DNA of 64,000 bases from Flavobacterium hibisci (lineage in GTDB: Bacteria; Bacteroidota; Bacteroidia; Flavobacteriales; Flavobacteriaceae). Positions 1 through 8,368 of this stretch are shown here, in pieces. The notes under the pieces are model-generated. The model was not told where the DNA came from. It did not search any database and worked only from the letters and a program-made list of their open reading frames with translations. A program made the translations under genes and the position numbers. How positions within the stretch are numbered: position 1 is the first letter of the stretch; each line of letters opens with the position of its first letter. The stretch is taken from contig NZ_JAIQDW010000001.1 of the NCBI RefSeq assembly GCF_020026925.1, positions 1 through 64,000 on the forward strand, given 5' to 3'.

Positions 1-1
1 G

Positions 2-121
2 TTTTGTTTTAGAATAAACCGTTCTCAATTTAAAACAAGTATTTTTCATAAATCGATAGAAAGAATGGTAAATACCAAACCCATATATCAAAAAGAAATA
101 AAACAGATAGTAAGTGTATAA
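2..121 (+). CDS. C-terminal fragment of a gene cut by the window edge (possible)
   Basis: A reading frame is open from the window edge to a TAA at 119-121 and encodes 39 residues ending in KEIKQIVSV. The lysine/isoleucine-rich composition and AAA/ATA/GAA codons look like local coding sequence. The piece is too short to assign to a family. It could also be a chance open frame, so the call is tentative; the upstream flank would decide it. Confidence 0.35.
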   Translation, partial: FCFRINRSQFKTSIFHKSIERMVNTKPIYQKEIKQIVSV

Positions 122-160
122 CTCAATATTTTTTTTTCAATTCTGTCGCATCAGCTTAGA

Positions 161-265
161 TATAAATCTGTTTAAATCTGCTTTAATCTGTGTAAATCTG
201 CATGAAAAATTAATATGCAAAAGTATTTTTACACAGATTTTAAAGGATTTTCGCAGATCAAATTA
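161..265. repeat. Short tandem and inverted ATCTG repeat in intergenic DNA
   Basis: Four consecutive 10-bp units each ending in AATCTG lie at 161-170, 171-180, 181-190 and 191-200. The opposite orientation follows at 231-260 (ACACAGATTTT, GCAGAT), so the block can fold back on itself through TGTGTAAATCTGC-like arms. Dispersed intergenic repeats of this style are familiar from Flavobacterium genomes. Between 122 and 360 I see no gene, only this repeat and AT-rich sequence. Confidence 0.6.
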
Positions 266-360
266 GATTTAATCCTTTAATGAAGCTATTTTATTCTATT
301 CACCGAACGAGATTTTATTATCAATTGCTGTAGAAGAATTAAGTAAATACCTTTACTTTT

Positions 361-804
361 TTAATTAGCTGAATAAGTTTTAAATGTTCCGTTTTTATAG
401 AAAAGCACAATTTTTTCAATTTCCTTGTCTTCAAAATTTAGATTCAGGTTTTGAATTTCTAAAAAGCTTCCAGTTTCTTTTTTTTCTTTAGAATTAATTT
501 CAATTTCAGAGAGCGAATCTTTATTTGAAGAAACAGACTCAGATGACTGTGTAAATGTTGCAGAAACTTCATTATTGTTTTTTGGAAAATTTCCTTTTCC
601 TGTCAAAATCCAATACAAATCTATTTGGGGGAAAACTTCTAAAATTTTCATTATAAAATCTAAACTAGGTTTGTTTCGTCCTGATAGGAGATGAGACATA
701 CTTGAACGCTGAACGCCAATTTTATCTGCAAAAGCTGATGCGTTTAAACTATAATAATCCAGTACTGTTTCTAGTCTTTTTACAAATCCATCTATGTTTA
801 ACAT
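361..804 (-). CDS. XRE-family helix-turn-helix transcriptional regulator
   Basis: A 147-residue cytoplasmic DNA-binding protein. Residues about 6-62 form a phage-repressor-type helix-turn-helix (FADKIGVQRSSMSHLLSGRNKPS is the turn region), followed by a serine-rich low-complexity linker. A short conserved tail (IEKIVLFYKNGTFKTYS) is typical of a family common in Flavobacteriaceae. It is divergent from the carboxypeptidase gene at 1096. A palindrome overlaps its own -7 box, which suggests autoregulation. The start at 804 is supported by a promoter box at 836-843 on the minus strand. The regulated process is unknown. Confidence 0.85.
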   Translation of the reverse strand: MLNIDGFVKRLETVLDYYSLNASAFADKIGVQRSSMSHLLSGRNKPSLDFIMKILEVFPQIDLYWILTGKGNFPKNNNEVSATFTQSSESVSSNKDSLSEIEINSKEKKETGSFLEIQNLNLNFEDKEIEKIVLFYKNGTFKTYSAN

Positions 805-831
805 TGTAAACTATTGTTTTGAAATTCGGTT

Positions 832-846
832 TTTACAAATGTAAAC
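832..846. promoter_or_regulatory. Palindrome over the XRE gene promoter (candidate operator)
   Basis: TTTAC-AAAT-GTAAAC is an inverted repeat. Read on the minus strand it contains TACATTTG (836-843), an exact TAnnTTTG -7 box placed to start transcription just upstream of the ATG at 804. The same TTTAC-N4-GTAAAC arrangement recurs at 1066-1080. A repressor bound here would block its own promoter. Confidence 0.55.
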
Positions 847-1065
847 AAAAAAGAGTCTTTGTCATAATTTTAGAATTATAAACGATGTTAAATAATCTAT
901 TTTGTTAAATTGTAACTTTATATTTTCTATGTTATAATATTGATTTATAGTGTTTTATAAAGTTTTTTTTTTGAACAGGGATTAATTTGTTACTGTTTTA
1001 GAGAAAAGTTTACAATGTTGAAATATTAAAATATTAATCGAATTGCTATTGTTAAAATAAAGATA

Positions 1066-1080
1066 TTTACTTTTGTAAAC
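1066..1080 (+). promoter_or_regulatory. Promoter and matching palindrome before the carboxypeptidase gene
   Basis: TACTTTTG at 1068-1075 fits the TAnnTTTG -7 box, with TTG at 1049-1051 sixteen bases upstream. The box lies inside TTTAC-TTTT-GTAAAC, the same inverted repeat and spacing seen over the divergent XRE promoter. The rest of the 805-1095 intergenic DNA is AT-rich. It also holds a 12-mer GTTTACAATGTT near 1009 that is the exact inverse of AACATTGTAAAC at the XRE start. Confidence 0.55.
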
Positions 1081-1095
1081 TAATTAACAAATACC

Positions 1096-2250
1096 ATGGA
1101 TTTAGAAGAATTATTTAATCAAAACAAAGAAGCGTCGATCGAAGGTCGTTATTTGACATTAGAACATATTCAGCCAATATTAGAAAGAATCAATACAAAC
1201 AATCAGGTTAAGGTTGTTGGTAAATCAGTTTTAGGTAAACCTATATATGCTTATCAAATTGGTACAGGAAAAACAAGAATTTATCTTTGGTCTCAAATGC
1301 ATGGAAATGAAAGCACCACCACTAAAGCATTGTTTGACTTTATTAATGTTTTGAATAATGGTTCAGAGTTTGCGCAAAATATACTCTCAGCTTTTACTTT
1401 TTGCTGTATACCAATATTAAATCCGGACGGAGCAGAATTGTATACTCGTGTCAATGCTAATGAAATTGACTTAAACAGAGATTCGCAAAATTTAACTCAG
1501 CCCGAAAGCAGGGTTTTGAGAGGGGTTTTTGAAGATTTTAATCCTCATTTTTGTTTCAATCTTCATGATCAGCGAACTATTTTTGGGGCTGGTACAACTG
1601 GAAAACCTGCTACCGTATCATTTTTAGCTCCTTCTTATAATGAAGAAAGAGAAATAAACGAAAATAGATTAAAGGCAATTAACTTAATCGCAGCAATTAA
1701 TGATGAGCTGCAAAAACACATACCTGGACAGGTAGGGCGTTTTGATGATTCGTTCAATTTAAATTGTATAGGAGATACATTTCAGTATTTGGGAGTTCCA
1801 ACAATTTTATTCGAAGCAGGTCATTTTCAAAATGATTACTCACGTGAGATTACCAGAAAGTATATATTCTTTTCACTTATTACCAGTTTTAAAGTGCTTT
1901 TCGAAAACGATATAGTTAATAATAGGATTAATGATTATTTGAATATTTCACAAAATAATGTGGTTTTTTATGATTTTATGTATAAAAATGTCAAAATAAA
2001 TTATGATGGTATCGAAATTATTACGAATTTTGTCGCACAATACAAAGAAGAATTGATTGACAGCAATATTCAGTTTAATGCTTATATAGTTGAAGTGGGG
2101 GAGTTAGAAAATTTCTTTGGACATTTTGTCTATGATGCAAAAGGCGCTGCATATTCAGATGATTTTACCAATTTTCCGAAACCAGATCAAAAAGCAGACT
2201 TTTATTTAAATAAAAACGTTAAATTTGTTAACGGACTGATAAAAAGTTAA
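1096..2250 (+). CDS. M14 family zinc carboxypeptidase
   Basis: Predicted zinc-dependent peptidase of the M14 carboxypeptidase/succinylglutamate desuccinylase-like group, 384 residues. Visible active-site features are H69 and E72 in QMHGNEST, the NPDG and DLNRD motifs near 109-128, a third metal ligand H157 in NLHDQR, and a catalytic-type Glu at 240 in ILFEAGHF. There is no signal peptide, so a cytosolic role is likely. It is followed 77 nt later by the Lrp/AsnC regulator and preceded by a promoter that may answer to the divergent XRE protein. The exact substrate cannot be read from sequence. Confidence 0.88.
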   Translation: MDLEELFNQNKEASIEGRYLTLEHIQPILERINTNNQVKVVGKSVLGKPIYAYQIGTGKTRIYLWSQMHGNESTTTKALFDFINVLNNGSEFAQNILSAFTFCCIPILNPDGAELYTRVNANEIDLNRDSQNLTQPESRVLRGVFEDFNPHFCFNLHDQRTIFGAGTTGKPATVSFLAPSYNEEREINENRLKAINLIAAINDELQKHIPGQVGRFDDSFNLNCIGDTFQYLGVPTILFEAGHFQNDYSREITRKYIFFSLITSFKVLFENDIVNNRINDYLNISQNNVVFYDFMYKNVKINYDGIEIITNFVAQYKEELIDSNIQFNAYIVEVGELENFFGHFVYDAKGAAYSDDFTNFPKPDQKADFYLNKNVKFVNGLIKS

Positions 2251-2327
2251 ATTTTATGTGAATTTGTTGTTTTTTATATATATTTTTATACTTTGTAATA
2301 CAAATTAGTAATATTAATTAAAGAATT

Positions 2328-2807
2328 ATGAGTAAATTTCGTTTAGATGAAGTAGATCACCAGATTTTAGATATGTTAATAGACAACACGAGGGTTCCGT
2401 TTACTGACATTGCAAAAAAATTGTTGATTTCGGCAGGAACTGTACATGTCAGAGTAAAAAAGATGGAAGATGCCGGAATTATAATGGGATCTTCATTAGC
2501 CTTAGATTATGATAAACTAGGGTATTCATTTATTGCTTATGTAGGTGTGTTTCTTAACAATACATCTCAAACAAAATTTGTATTAGAGCGAATTAATCAA
2601 ATTCCATTTGTGACTGTAGCTTCTGTAACTACAGGAAAATTCAATATCTTCTGTAAAATCAGAGCTAAGGATACTAAGCATGCTAAAGAAGTTATTTTCA
2701 TGATTGATGATATCGAAGGAGTTTACAGAACTGAAACCATGATTTCATTAGAAGAAAGTATTAATGACAAGAAGCGTTTGATGCATACTATTTTTAAAAA
2801 TATGTAA
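2328..2807 (+). CDS. Lrp/AsnC family transcriptional regulator
   Basis: A 159-residue regulator with an N-terminal winged helix-turn-helix (residues about 4-60, LDEVDHQILDMLIDNTRVPFTDI and the recognition helix SAGTVHVRVKKM) and a C-terminal AsnC/RAM ligand-binding domain (about 70-155). Members usually bind amino acids and form octamers. The gene is followed directly by an intrinsic terminator at 2840-2867, so it ends its own transcription unit before ppc. Its effector is not identifiable. Confidence 0.92.
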   Translation: MSKFRLDEVDHQILDMLIDNTRVPFTDIAKKLLISAGTVHVRVKKMEDAGIIMGSSLALDYDKLGYSFIAYVGVFLNNTSQTKFVLERINQIPFVTVASVTTGKFNIFCKIRAKDTKHAKEVIFMIDDIEGVYRTETMISLEESINDKKRLMHTIFKNM

Positions 2808-2839
2808 TATTTTTTCTTGAATGCTATATTAATAAATAT

Positions 2840-2867
2840 AACCTCAAGTTTTTCTTGGGGTTTTTTT
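2840..2867 (+). terminator. Intrinsic terminator after the Lrp-like gene
   Basis: AACCTCAAG (2840-2848) pairs with CTTGGGGTT (2854-2862) with one G-T wobble and a five-T loop, followed by a run of T to 2867. Confidence 0.8.
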
Positions 2868-2900
2868 ATGACTAAATAACCAACAACTATAATAAGGATT

Positions 2901-5486
2901 ATGTACACGTTACCAAAAATTGAACGTTTCAATCAGGATGTTCTTTCTAAATATCACATTTATAATAGTGTTTTTATAACATTACCCTTCGATTCGATTG
3001 ATAATACCGGAGTTTTGCTTCCGTTGTTTACAGAAACATGCGAAACAGGTTTTAAAAAGCAGGAAACTCCGAAAGAAATTTTTGATTTTTTCTCAAATAA
3101 ATTTTTGAATAACGCTTCTGAGACAGAAAAGATTGATTTAATGTTTCGTTTTATTCAGTATATCGAACGTCAAATCGTATTGTTTGATGCTATTGAAGAC
3201 GCTGCTTTTCCTGTTGTAAATAATATGGAAGGACGGGGTTCTCTTCGTGATATTAAAGAAAAGTCAGACGCAAAGGAAAAAGATGATGAATTAATCGATT
3301 TTCTTGAAAATTTCAATGTAAGAACTGTTTTAACAGCGCATCCAACACAATTTTATCCGGGACCGGTTCTTGGGATTATAAATGATTTGACTGAAGCGAT
3401 CAGACAAAACGATTTATTAAAAATCAAACAACTGTTGGCGCAGTTAGGAAAGACTCCTTTTATTCAAAATGAAAAACCAAATCCGTATGATGAAGCAGTA
3501 AGTTTGATTTGGTATTTGGAAAATGTATTCTATGAGACAGCAGGAGAAATAGTGCATTATCTGCAAAAAAATATTCTTCAGGGAGGTGCTATTCAAAATC
3601 AATTAATAAAACTTGGTTTCTGGCCAGGAGGCGATCGTGATGGTAATCCATTCGTGACCACCGATATCACATTGAAAGTTGCTGAGCGTCTGCGTACTTC
3701 AATTTTGAAATGTTACTATGTTGAAATGCGTAATTTAAAAAGAAAGTTAACTTTTTCAGGTGTAGATACTTTGGTTGCGGAACTTGAATATAAACTTTAT
3801 AGATCAGTTTTTTATTCTAAAGGTGAAATTTATATCACTTTAGAAGAGTTGCTTACTCAGTTAAATAAAATCAGAGCCATAATTATCGAAAAACATCAGT
3901 CTTTATATTTAGATGAATTAGAGGCTTTATTGGTTAAAATTAATTTATTTGGTTTTCATTTTGCGACTTTGGATATTCGTCAGAACAGTAAAATTCACAA
4001 TGCTGTTTTTCATGATGTCGTAAATTATTACTTAAATTCAGATTCAAAAATATTCCCGGAAAATTATTTCGACTTGTCTGAAGATGAAAAATTAATTGTC
4101 TTATCAAAAGTAAAAGGAGATCTAAATCCGGCTGATTTTGAAAACGATATTACCAGACTAACTTTAGAATCTGTTCAGGCTATCAAAACGATTCAGGAGA
4201 ACAATGGTGAATTTGGTGCAAATCGTTACATCATAAGTAATAATGAAAGTGCATTAAATGTGATGGAAACTTTTGCTATGATTCGTTTAAACAACTGGGA
4301 AAATCCAACTGTTGATATTATTCCGCTTTTTGAATCGGTTGATGATTTACAAAATGCACATTCAATAATGGAGCAGTTGTATACAAATCCGGAATATGCG
4401 GCGCATTTAAAATCCCGTGGCAATAAGCAGACTATTATGCTTGGTTTTTCAGACGGAACAAAGGATGGTGGCTATTTAATGGCAAACTGGAGTATTTATC
4501 AGGCAAAAATCGAACTTACACAAATATCCAGACAATACGGCATTCAGGCTATTTTCTTTGATGGACGTGGAGGACCGCCTGCACGTGGAGGTGGTAAAAC
4601 ACATAAATTCTATGCATCGCTAGGGCCTAAAATCGAGAACAACGAAATTCAGATTACGGTTCAGGGACAAACGATTAGTTCTAATTTTGGAACTTTAGAT
4701 TCCTGCCGTTACAATATCGAAAATTTATTAAGTGCCGGAGTAACAAATCAGGTTTTTGGTAAAGACAAAAATGAACTGAGTGCTGAGGAAACTGCAATTT
4801 TGACTCAATTGGCTGGTTTAGGATATGAAAAATATTTGAGTTTTAAAAATCACCCTAAATTTATTCCATATTTAGAAAAGATGAGTACGTTAAAATACTA
4901 TTCTAAAACTAATATTGGAAGCCGTCCATCCAAAAGAAGTAAGTCGGAACAATTGGATTTTGCTGATTTAAGAGCAATTCCATTTGTAGGTTCTTGGAGT
5001 CAATTGAAGCAAAATGTGCCTGGTTTCTTTGGAGTAGGTACTGCTTTAAAACATTTTGAAGACACTAACCAGTGGGATAAGGTAAGTGATTTGTATCATA
5101 ATTCATTATTCTTTAAAACACTTTTGGAGAATAGTATGATGTCATTGGCAAAATCATTTTTACCATTGACTGCATATATGAAAAAAGACCCCGAATTCGG
5201 CGAATTCTGGCAGATTATTTATGATGAGTTCAAAGAAACAGAACGTCTTTTACTTAAAATAGCGGGTCATAAAACACTTATGGAAAATTATCCAGACGGC
5301 AAAGCGTCAATTCAAATAAGAGAGCGTATTGTATTGCCATTGCTGACAATACAGCAATATGCTTTATTAAGAATTAATGAATTGAATAAAGAAAATACGA
5401 TCAATCACGATTTGATAAAAGTATATGAGAAAATCGTAACACGCTCTCTTTTTGGAAATACAAATGCAAGTAGAAATTCGGCTTAA
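2901..5486 (+). CDS. ppc: Phosphoenolpyruvate carboxylase
   Basis: Carboxylates phosphoenolpyruvate with bicarbonate to oxaloacetate, replenishing the TCA cycle in the cytosol. At 861 residues it is full length for the bacterial enzyme. Diagnostic motifs are present: TAHPT at 145-149 with the catalytic His147, GGDRDGNPFV near 243-252, LGFSDGTKDGGY near 515, and the glycine/arginine loop GRGGPPARGG near 556. The start at 2901 lies 33 nt downstream of the upstream terminator. The DinB-like gene follows 12 nt later and is probably co-transcribed. Confidence 0.97.
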   Translation: MYTLPKIERFNQDVLSKYHIYNSVFITLPFDSIDNTGVLLPLFTETCETGFKKQETPKEIFDFFSNKFLNNASETEKIDLMFRFIQYIERQIVLFDAIEDAAFPVVNNMEGRGSLRDIKEKSDAKEKDDELIDFLENFNVRTVLTAHPTQFYPGPVLGIINDLTEAIRQNDLLKIKQLLAQLGKTPFIQNEKPNPYDEAVSLIWYLENVFYETAGEIVHYLQKNILQGGAIQNQLIKLGFWPGGDRDGNPFVTTDITLKVAERLRTSILKCYYVEMRNLKRKLTFSGVDTLVAELEYKLYRSVFYSKGEIYITLEELLTQLNKIRAIIIEKHQSLYLDELEALLVKINLFGFHFATLDIRQNSKIHNAVFHDVVNYYLNSDSKIFPENYFDLSEDEKLIVLSKVKGDLNPADFENDITRLTLESVQAIKTIQENNGEFGANRYIISNNESALNVMETFAMIRLNNWENPTVDIIPLFESVDDLQNAHSIMEQLYTNPEYAAHLKSRGNKQTIMLGFSDGTKDGGYLMANWSIYQAKIELTQISRQYGIQAIFFDGRGGPPARGGGKTHKFYASLGPKIENNEIQITVQGQTISSNFGTLDSCRYNIENLLSAGVTNQVFGKDKNELSAEETAILTQLAGLGYEKYLSFKNHPKFIPYLEKMSTLKYYSKTNIGSRPSKRSKSEQLDFADLRAIPFVGSWSQLKQNVPGFFGVGTALKHFEDTNQWDKVSDLYHNSLFFKTLLENSMMSLAKSFLPLTAYMKKDPEFGEFWQIIYDEFKETERLLLKIAGHKTLMENYPDGKASIQIRERIVLPLLTIQQYALLRINELNKENTINHDLIKVYEKIVTRSLFGNTNASRNSA

Positions 5487-5498
5487 ATTAATTGATGT

Positions 5499-6014
5499 AT
5501 GTTAGCTTCAGGTTTATCAACAAATGAATATTCTGTTTTTAATGCAACTTATATAAAAGCTGCTAATGATAAAACATTATTAGATGGTTTAAGAGAAGGG
5601 CTGCCACAGCTGGTTAACTTTATAAAAAATATTCCGGCTGATAAATTAGAATATCGCTATGCGGAAGGAAAATGGACAATAAAGGATATTGTTCTTCATA
5701 TGATTGATACAGAGCGTATTTTTGCTTATCGGGCTTTAAGAATCAGCAGAGGGGATAAAACTCCTTTGCCGGGTTTTGAAGAAAATGATTATGTTCCATT
5801 TGCGTTTGCTAATTCCCGTTCAATAGAAAGTTTATTGGCTGAATATGAAAATGCAAGAAAAGCAACAATTAGTTTTTTTGAAAGTGTAAATGAAGATCAG
5901 CTTTTATTTATGGGTACGGCTTCAAATACGGCAATTTCTGTAAGAGCAATTGGTTTTATTATTACAGGTCATCAGAATCATCATTTAAGAGTGATTTCAG
6001 AAAGGTATCTGTAA
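5499..6014 (+). CDS. DinB/YfiT-like four-helix metalloprotein
   Basis: A 171-residue protein of the DinB-like superfamily. The fold is indicated by KWTIKDIVLHMIDTERIF (first metal His in the second helix) and by GHQNHHLRVISERY at the C terminus, which supplies the other His ligands. Relatives are bacillithiol transferases or uncharacterised metal-dependent enzymes; the reaction here is unknown. It starts 12 nt after ppc, so it is likely translated from the ppc message, and its stop directly abuts the convergent small gene at 6015. Confidence 0.85.
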   Translation: MLASGLSTNEYSVFNATYIKAANDKTLLDGLREGLPQLVNFIKNIPADKLEYRYAEGKWTIKDIVLHMIDTERIFAYRALRISRGDKTPLPGFEENDYVPFAFANSRSIESLLAEYENARKATISFFESVNEDQLLFMGTASNTAISVRAIGFIITGHQNHHLRVISERYL

Positions 6015-6155
6015 CTAATTTAAAGCACGTTTTGTAACGTATGCGCGATAACCGATAATTGCTAATTGCCATTTTTTGGCTTTGGCCAAATCTAAACCTT
6101 GTTTGGTAAAACTAGGCAGAAGAAGTTTGTTTATTTTGGCTAATATTTTAAACAT
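6015..6155 (-). CDS. Conserved small basic protein (46 aa)
   Basis: A complete 46-codon frame on the minus strand starts MFKILAKINKLLLPSF and ends AYVTKRALN. It is basic, with a mixed hydrophobic N-terminal helix and a KKWQLAIIGYRAY core. I recall very similar 40-50 residue proteins in many Flavobacterium genomes, sometimes labelled as SsrA-binding; that label cannot be right for the size, because true SmpB is about 150 residues. The stop codon abuts the stop of the DinB gene. Function unknown. Confidence 0.7.
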   Translation of the reverse strand: MFKILAKINKLLLPSFTKQGLDLAKAKKWQLAIIGYRAYVTKRALN

Positions 6156-6183
6156 AATTATTTAATTTTTTCAAAGATATAAA

Positions 6184-6214
6184 AAAGACTTTGCTATTTA
6201 ACAAAGTCTTTTTT
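6184..6214. terminator. Bidirectional intrinsic terminator downstream of the M56 operon
   Basis: AAAGACTTTG and CAAAGTCTTT flank a short loop, with A- and T-runs on either side. It lies just past the minus-strand stop at 6235 and so ends the four-gene BlaI/M56 operon. It also separates that operon from the 46-codon gene. Confidence 0.8.
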
Positions 6215-6234
6215 GTGTTTTTAGTTAAATTGGT

Positions 6235-7959
6235 TTATGATTTTTGATTTTCTTTCTCCATTTTTTTCATTTCTTTTTCATGAAGTTTCATGTTTTTCTC
6301 GAATACCTTCATGTCATTCTCAAATTGCTTCATATTTATTTCGTACTCCTTCGAATCTTTACCATATTTTATTTGAATATCTTCAGTAAATTTCTCCATG
6401 TCAGCATTGAATTTTTCCATTGCTATCTCATATTTTTCCATTTCTTTTTCAAAAATGGCTTCACGTTTAGACATAATTTCTTCAACCTGTTTTTCATAGG
6501 CAGACATGTCCGGCTCAAAAGATTCCATTTTTTTCTCAAATTCAGACATTTCCTTTTCAAATTTACTCATAGCTACTTTGTCCTTTGGATTTGTAGGTGG
6601 AACAGGAGGTTTTGGCATTTTTGACATATCTGGTGCCGGTGCTTGTGGCATTGGTCCAGTTGGAAATGAGGGCGGAGTAGGCGGCACAGGAGGTGTTATG
6701 GTTGTTATTGTACTTATTTTGGCACTTCTTTTTTCATTCAGGATAAGATTGTCACCAACAACTATTGGTTTGTCCATACCGCCATCCGTAATGACATTGA
6801 TTTTTTTAGAGCCTTTTTCTGTTGTAACAACAATTCCACAGCTTTTAATTGGTTCATTGCCTTCAATCTGAATGGTTTGATCTTCACCAGTTCCTTTTTG
6901 AATATCAACTTTAATAGCAGTTAATTCATTTTTTGTATTCCTTTTAACATCAGATATCACAACATCTACATCATGATTTTGTTTCAGTTTTTCAGTAAAT
7001 TCTTTTAATTCCTGATCGGTTGTGTTTTTTTTAATTTTATAAATATCGATAGGATTTGGCTTTTTAGAAATTTCCTTGGTTTCCTTTTTTTCTTGTGCAA
7101 TGGTTTTAATTTGGAATAAAAATACAAAAGCTACAAGTGCGGGAAGAATTGCATAATACTTCCATGAGTTCCTTTTTTTTGATTGATTTTTGTTTAACAT
7201 GACAATTCGTTTTTTGATTAATGATTGATAAAAATGATTGGTGATGGCAACACAGCTTTCGTGTGTTGTTATTTTTAAAAGCGTGTATTGATAGGCTTTT
7301 TTGTCTGATATTTTTTTAGCAGCTTCGTTATCTGCAATAAATTCGAGGTTTTGTAAAATGGCTTTTTTGTATAACCAAATGACAGGGTTGAACCAAAACA
7401 ATACACAAAATACTCGTGAAACTAATACATCAATTGTGTGATTTTGATTGCTGTGTACTTTTTCATGCTCAATTATATTTTCTAATTCTGCATCTGTATA
7501 CATTGATGAGTTGTATACGATGTAATCAAAATAAGAGAACGGAGCAATATTTTCAGATACATCAATAAATTTAAAATCAGCCTGCTGTTGTATTTTTTTT
7601 CCTTTCAAAACGGAATTTAAACTATAGAAATCAGTAGCAAATTTTGTTATAAGTGCAACAAATCCAATGCAATAAATGGCAAGTACTATGTAATTCCAGT
7701 TGATTTCGTATGATTCCTGCTCAACAGCTTGAGGTATAAAACTTTGTGGATAACTAACAGTTGAAACCGGAACAGGATCAATCCAAACAATTTTTGTATA
7801 AACCAGTAAAGGAAGAATTAGTGATGTTGCTAAACCTGTCAGTAAAAACCATCTGTTGCTGTTAAAAAAAGTTTCTTTGCGTAATAAAAAATAATAGGCA
7901 CAATAAAACAATACAAGTAACCCCGATGATTTTGCGATATAAATGAAAAGAGCTTCCAT
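6235..7959 (-). CDS. BlaR1-like M56 family membrane metallopeptidase, copy B
   Basis: Predicted inner-membrane sensor protease that would cleave or inactivate its BlaI partner. Membrane helices lie at about 5-25, 37-55, 88-110 and 178-198. The zinc site is HEKVH (H165, E166, H169) plus E206 in LEFIADNEA, and a further helix sits at about 266-290. The C-terminal extracytoplasmic part is unlike copy A: a proline-rich stretch (PPVPPTPPSF) is followed by roughly 140 residues of charged FEKxM-type repeats, probably helical or coiled coil. It starts 6 nt after the partner repressor. There is no penicillin-binding sensor domain, so beta-lactam sensing should not be assumed. Confidence 0.88.
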   Translation of the reverse strand: MEALFIYIAKSSGLLVLFYCAYYFLLRKETFFNSNRWFLLTGLATSLILPLLVYTKIVWIDPVPVSTVSYPQSFIPQAVEQESYEINWNYIVLAIYCIGFVALITKFATDFYSLNSVLKGKKIQQQADFKFIDVSENIAPFSYFDYIVYNSSMYTDAELENIIEHEKVHSNQNHTIDVLVSRVFCVLFWFNPVIWLYKKAILQNLEFIADNEAAKKISDKKAYQYTLLKITTHESCVAITNHFYQSLIKKRIVMLNKNQSKKRNSWKYYAILPALVAFVFLFQIKTIAQEKKETKEISKKPNPIDIYKIKKNTTDQELKEFTEKLKQNHDVDVVISDVKRNTKNELTAIKVDIQKGTGEDQTIQIEGNEPIKSCGIVVTTEKGSKKINVITDGGMDKPIVVGDNLILNEKRSAKISTITTITPPVPPTPPSFPTGPMPQAPAPDMSKMPKPPVPPTNPKDKVAMSKFEKEMSEFEKKMESFEPDMSAYEKQVEEIMSKREAIFEKEMEKYEIAMEKFNADMEKFTEDIQIKYGKDSKEYEINMKQFENDMKVFEKNMKLHEKEMKKMEKENQKS

Positions 7960-7965
7960 AAATAA

Positions 7966-8337
7966 TTATTTTTGTTCTTCTTTTGGATTTTCAATCATAG
8001 CTAAGATTTCACGTAATTCGGCTGCAGAAATTTTTTCTTCTTTGGCAAAAAACGAAACCATATTTTTATAAGAACTGTTGAAATAATTATCAATTGCAGT
8101 TTTCATATATTTTTTACTGTAGGTCTCAAGGCTTATCACAGGGTAATATTGATGTGTATTCCCAAAAGCGTTATGTCCGACAAATCCTTTTTCTTCGAGG
8201 TTTCGAATAATTGTTGAAAGCGTATTATAATGAGGCTGGTCTTCAGTGATTTCTGCCTGCACTTCTTTTACGAAAGCTTTTTTCAGCTTCCATAAAATAT
8301 GCATTATTTCTTCTTCCTTGTTTGTTAGTTTTTGCAT
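7966..8337 (-). CDS. BlaI/MecI/CopY-type winged-helix repressor, copy B
   Basis: A 123-residue repressor with the BlaI winged helix at about 1-75 (LTNKEEEIMHILWKL, YNTLSTIIRNLEEKGFV) and a C-terminal dimerisation helix region. It is nearly identical to the repressor at 10172-10540, differing mainly at scattered positions and the last residues. It is followed by its M56 partner after 6 nt. Only 31 nt separate it from the upstream M56 gene, so it probably has no promoter of its own and depends on the operon promoter near 10560. Confidence 0.93.
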   Translation of the reverse strand: MQKLTNKEEEIMHILWKLKKAFVKEVQAEITEDQPHYNTLSTIIRNLEEKGFVGHNAFGNTHQYYPVISLETYSKKYMKTAIDNYFNSSYKNMVSFFAKEEKISAAELREILAMIENPKEEQK

Positions 8338-8368
8338 GATCTGATTATTAATTTTATTTTATTCGAAA

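Noticed and set aside
6244..6871. Long plus-strand frames (126 and 121 codons) opposite the M56 gene
   Set aside because: They mirror the repetitive charged and proline-rich C-terminal region of the minus-strand M56 gene. They give F/H-rich translations and have no promoter.
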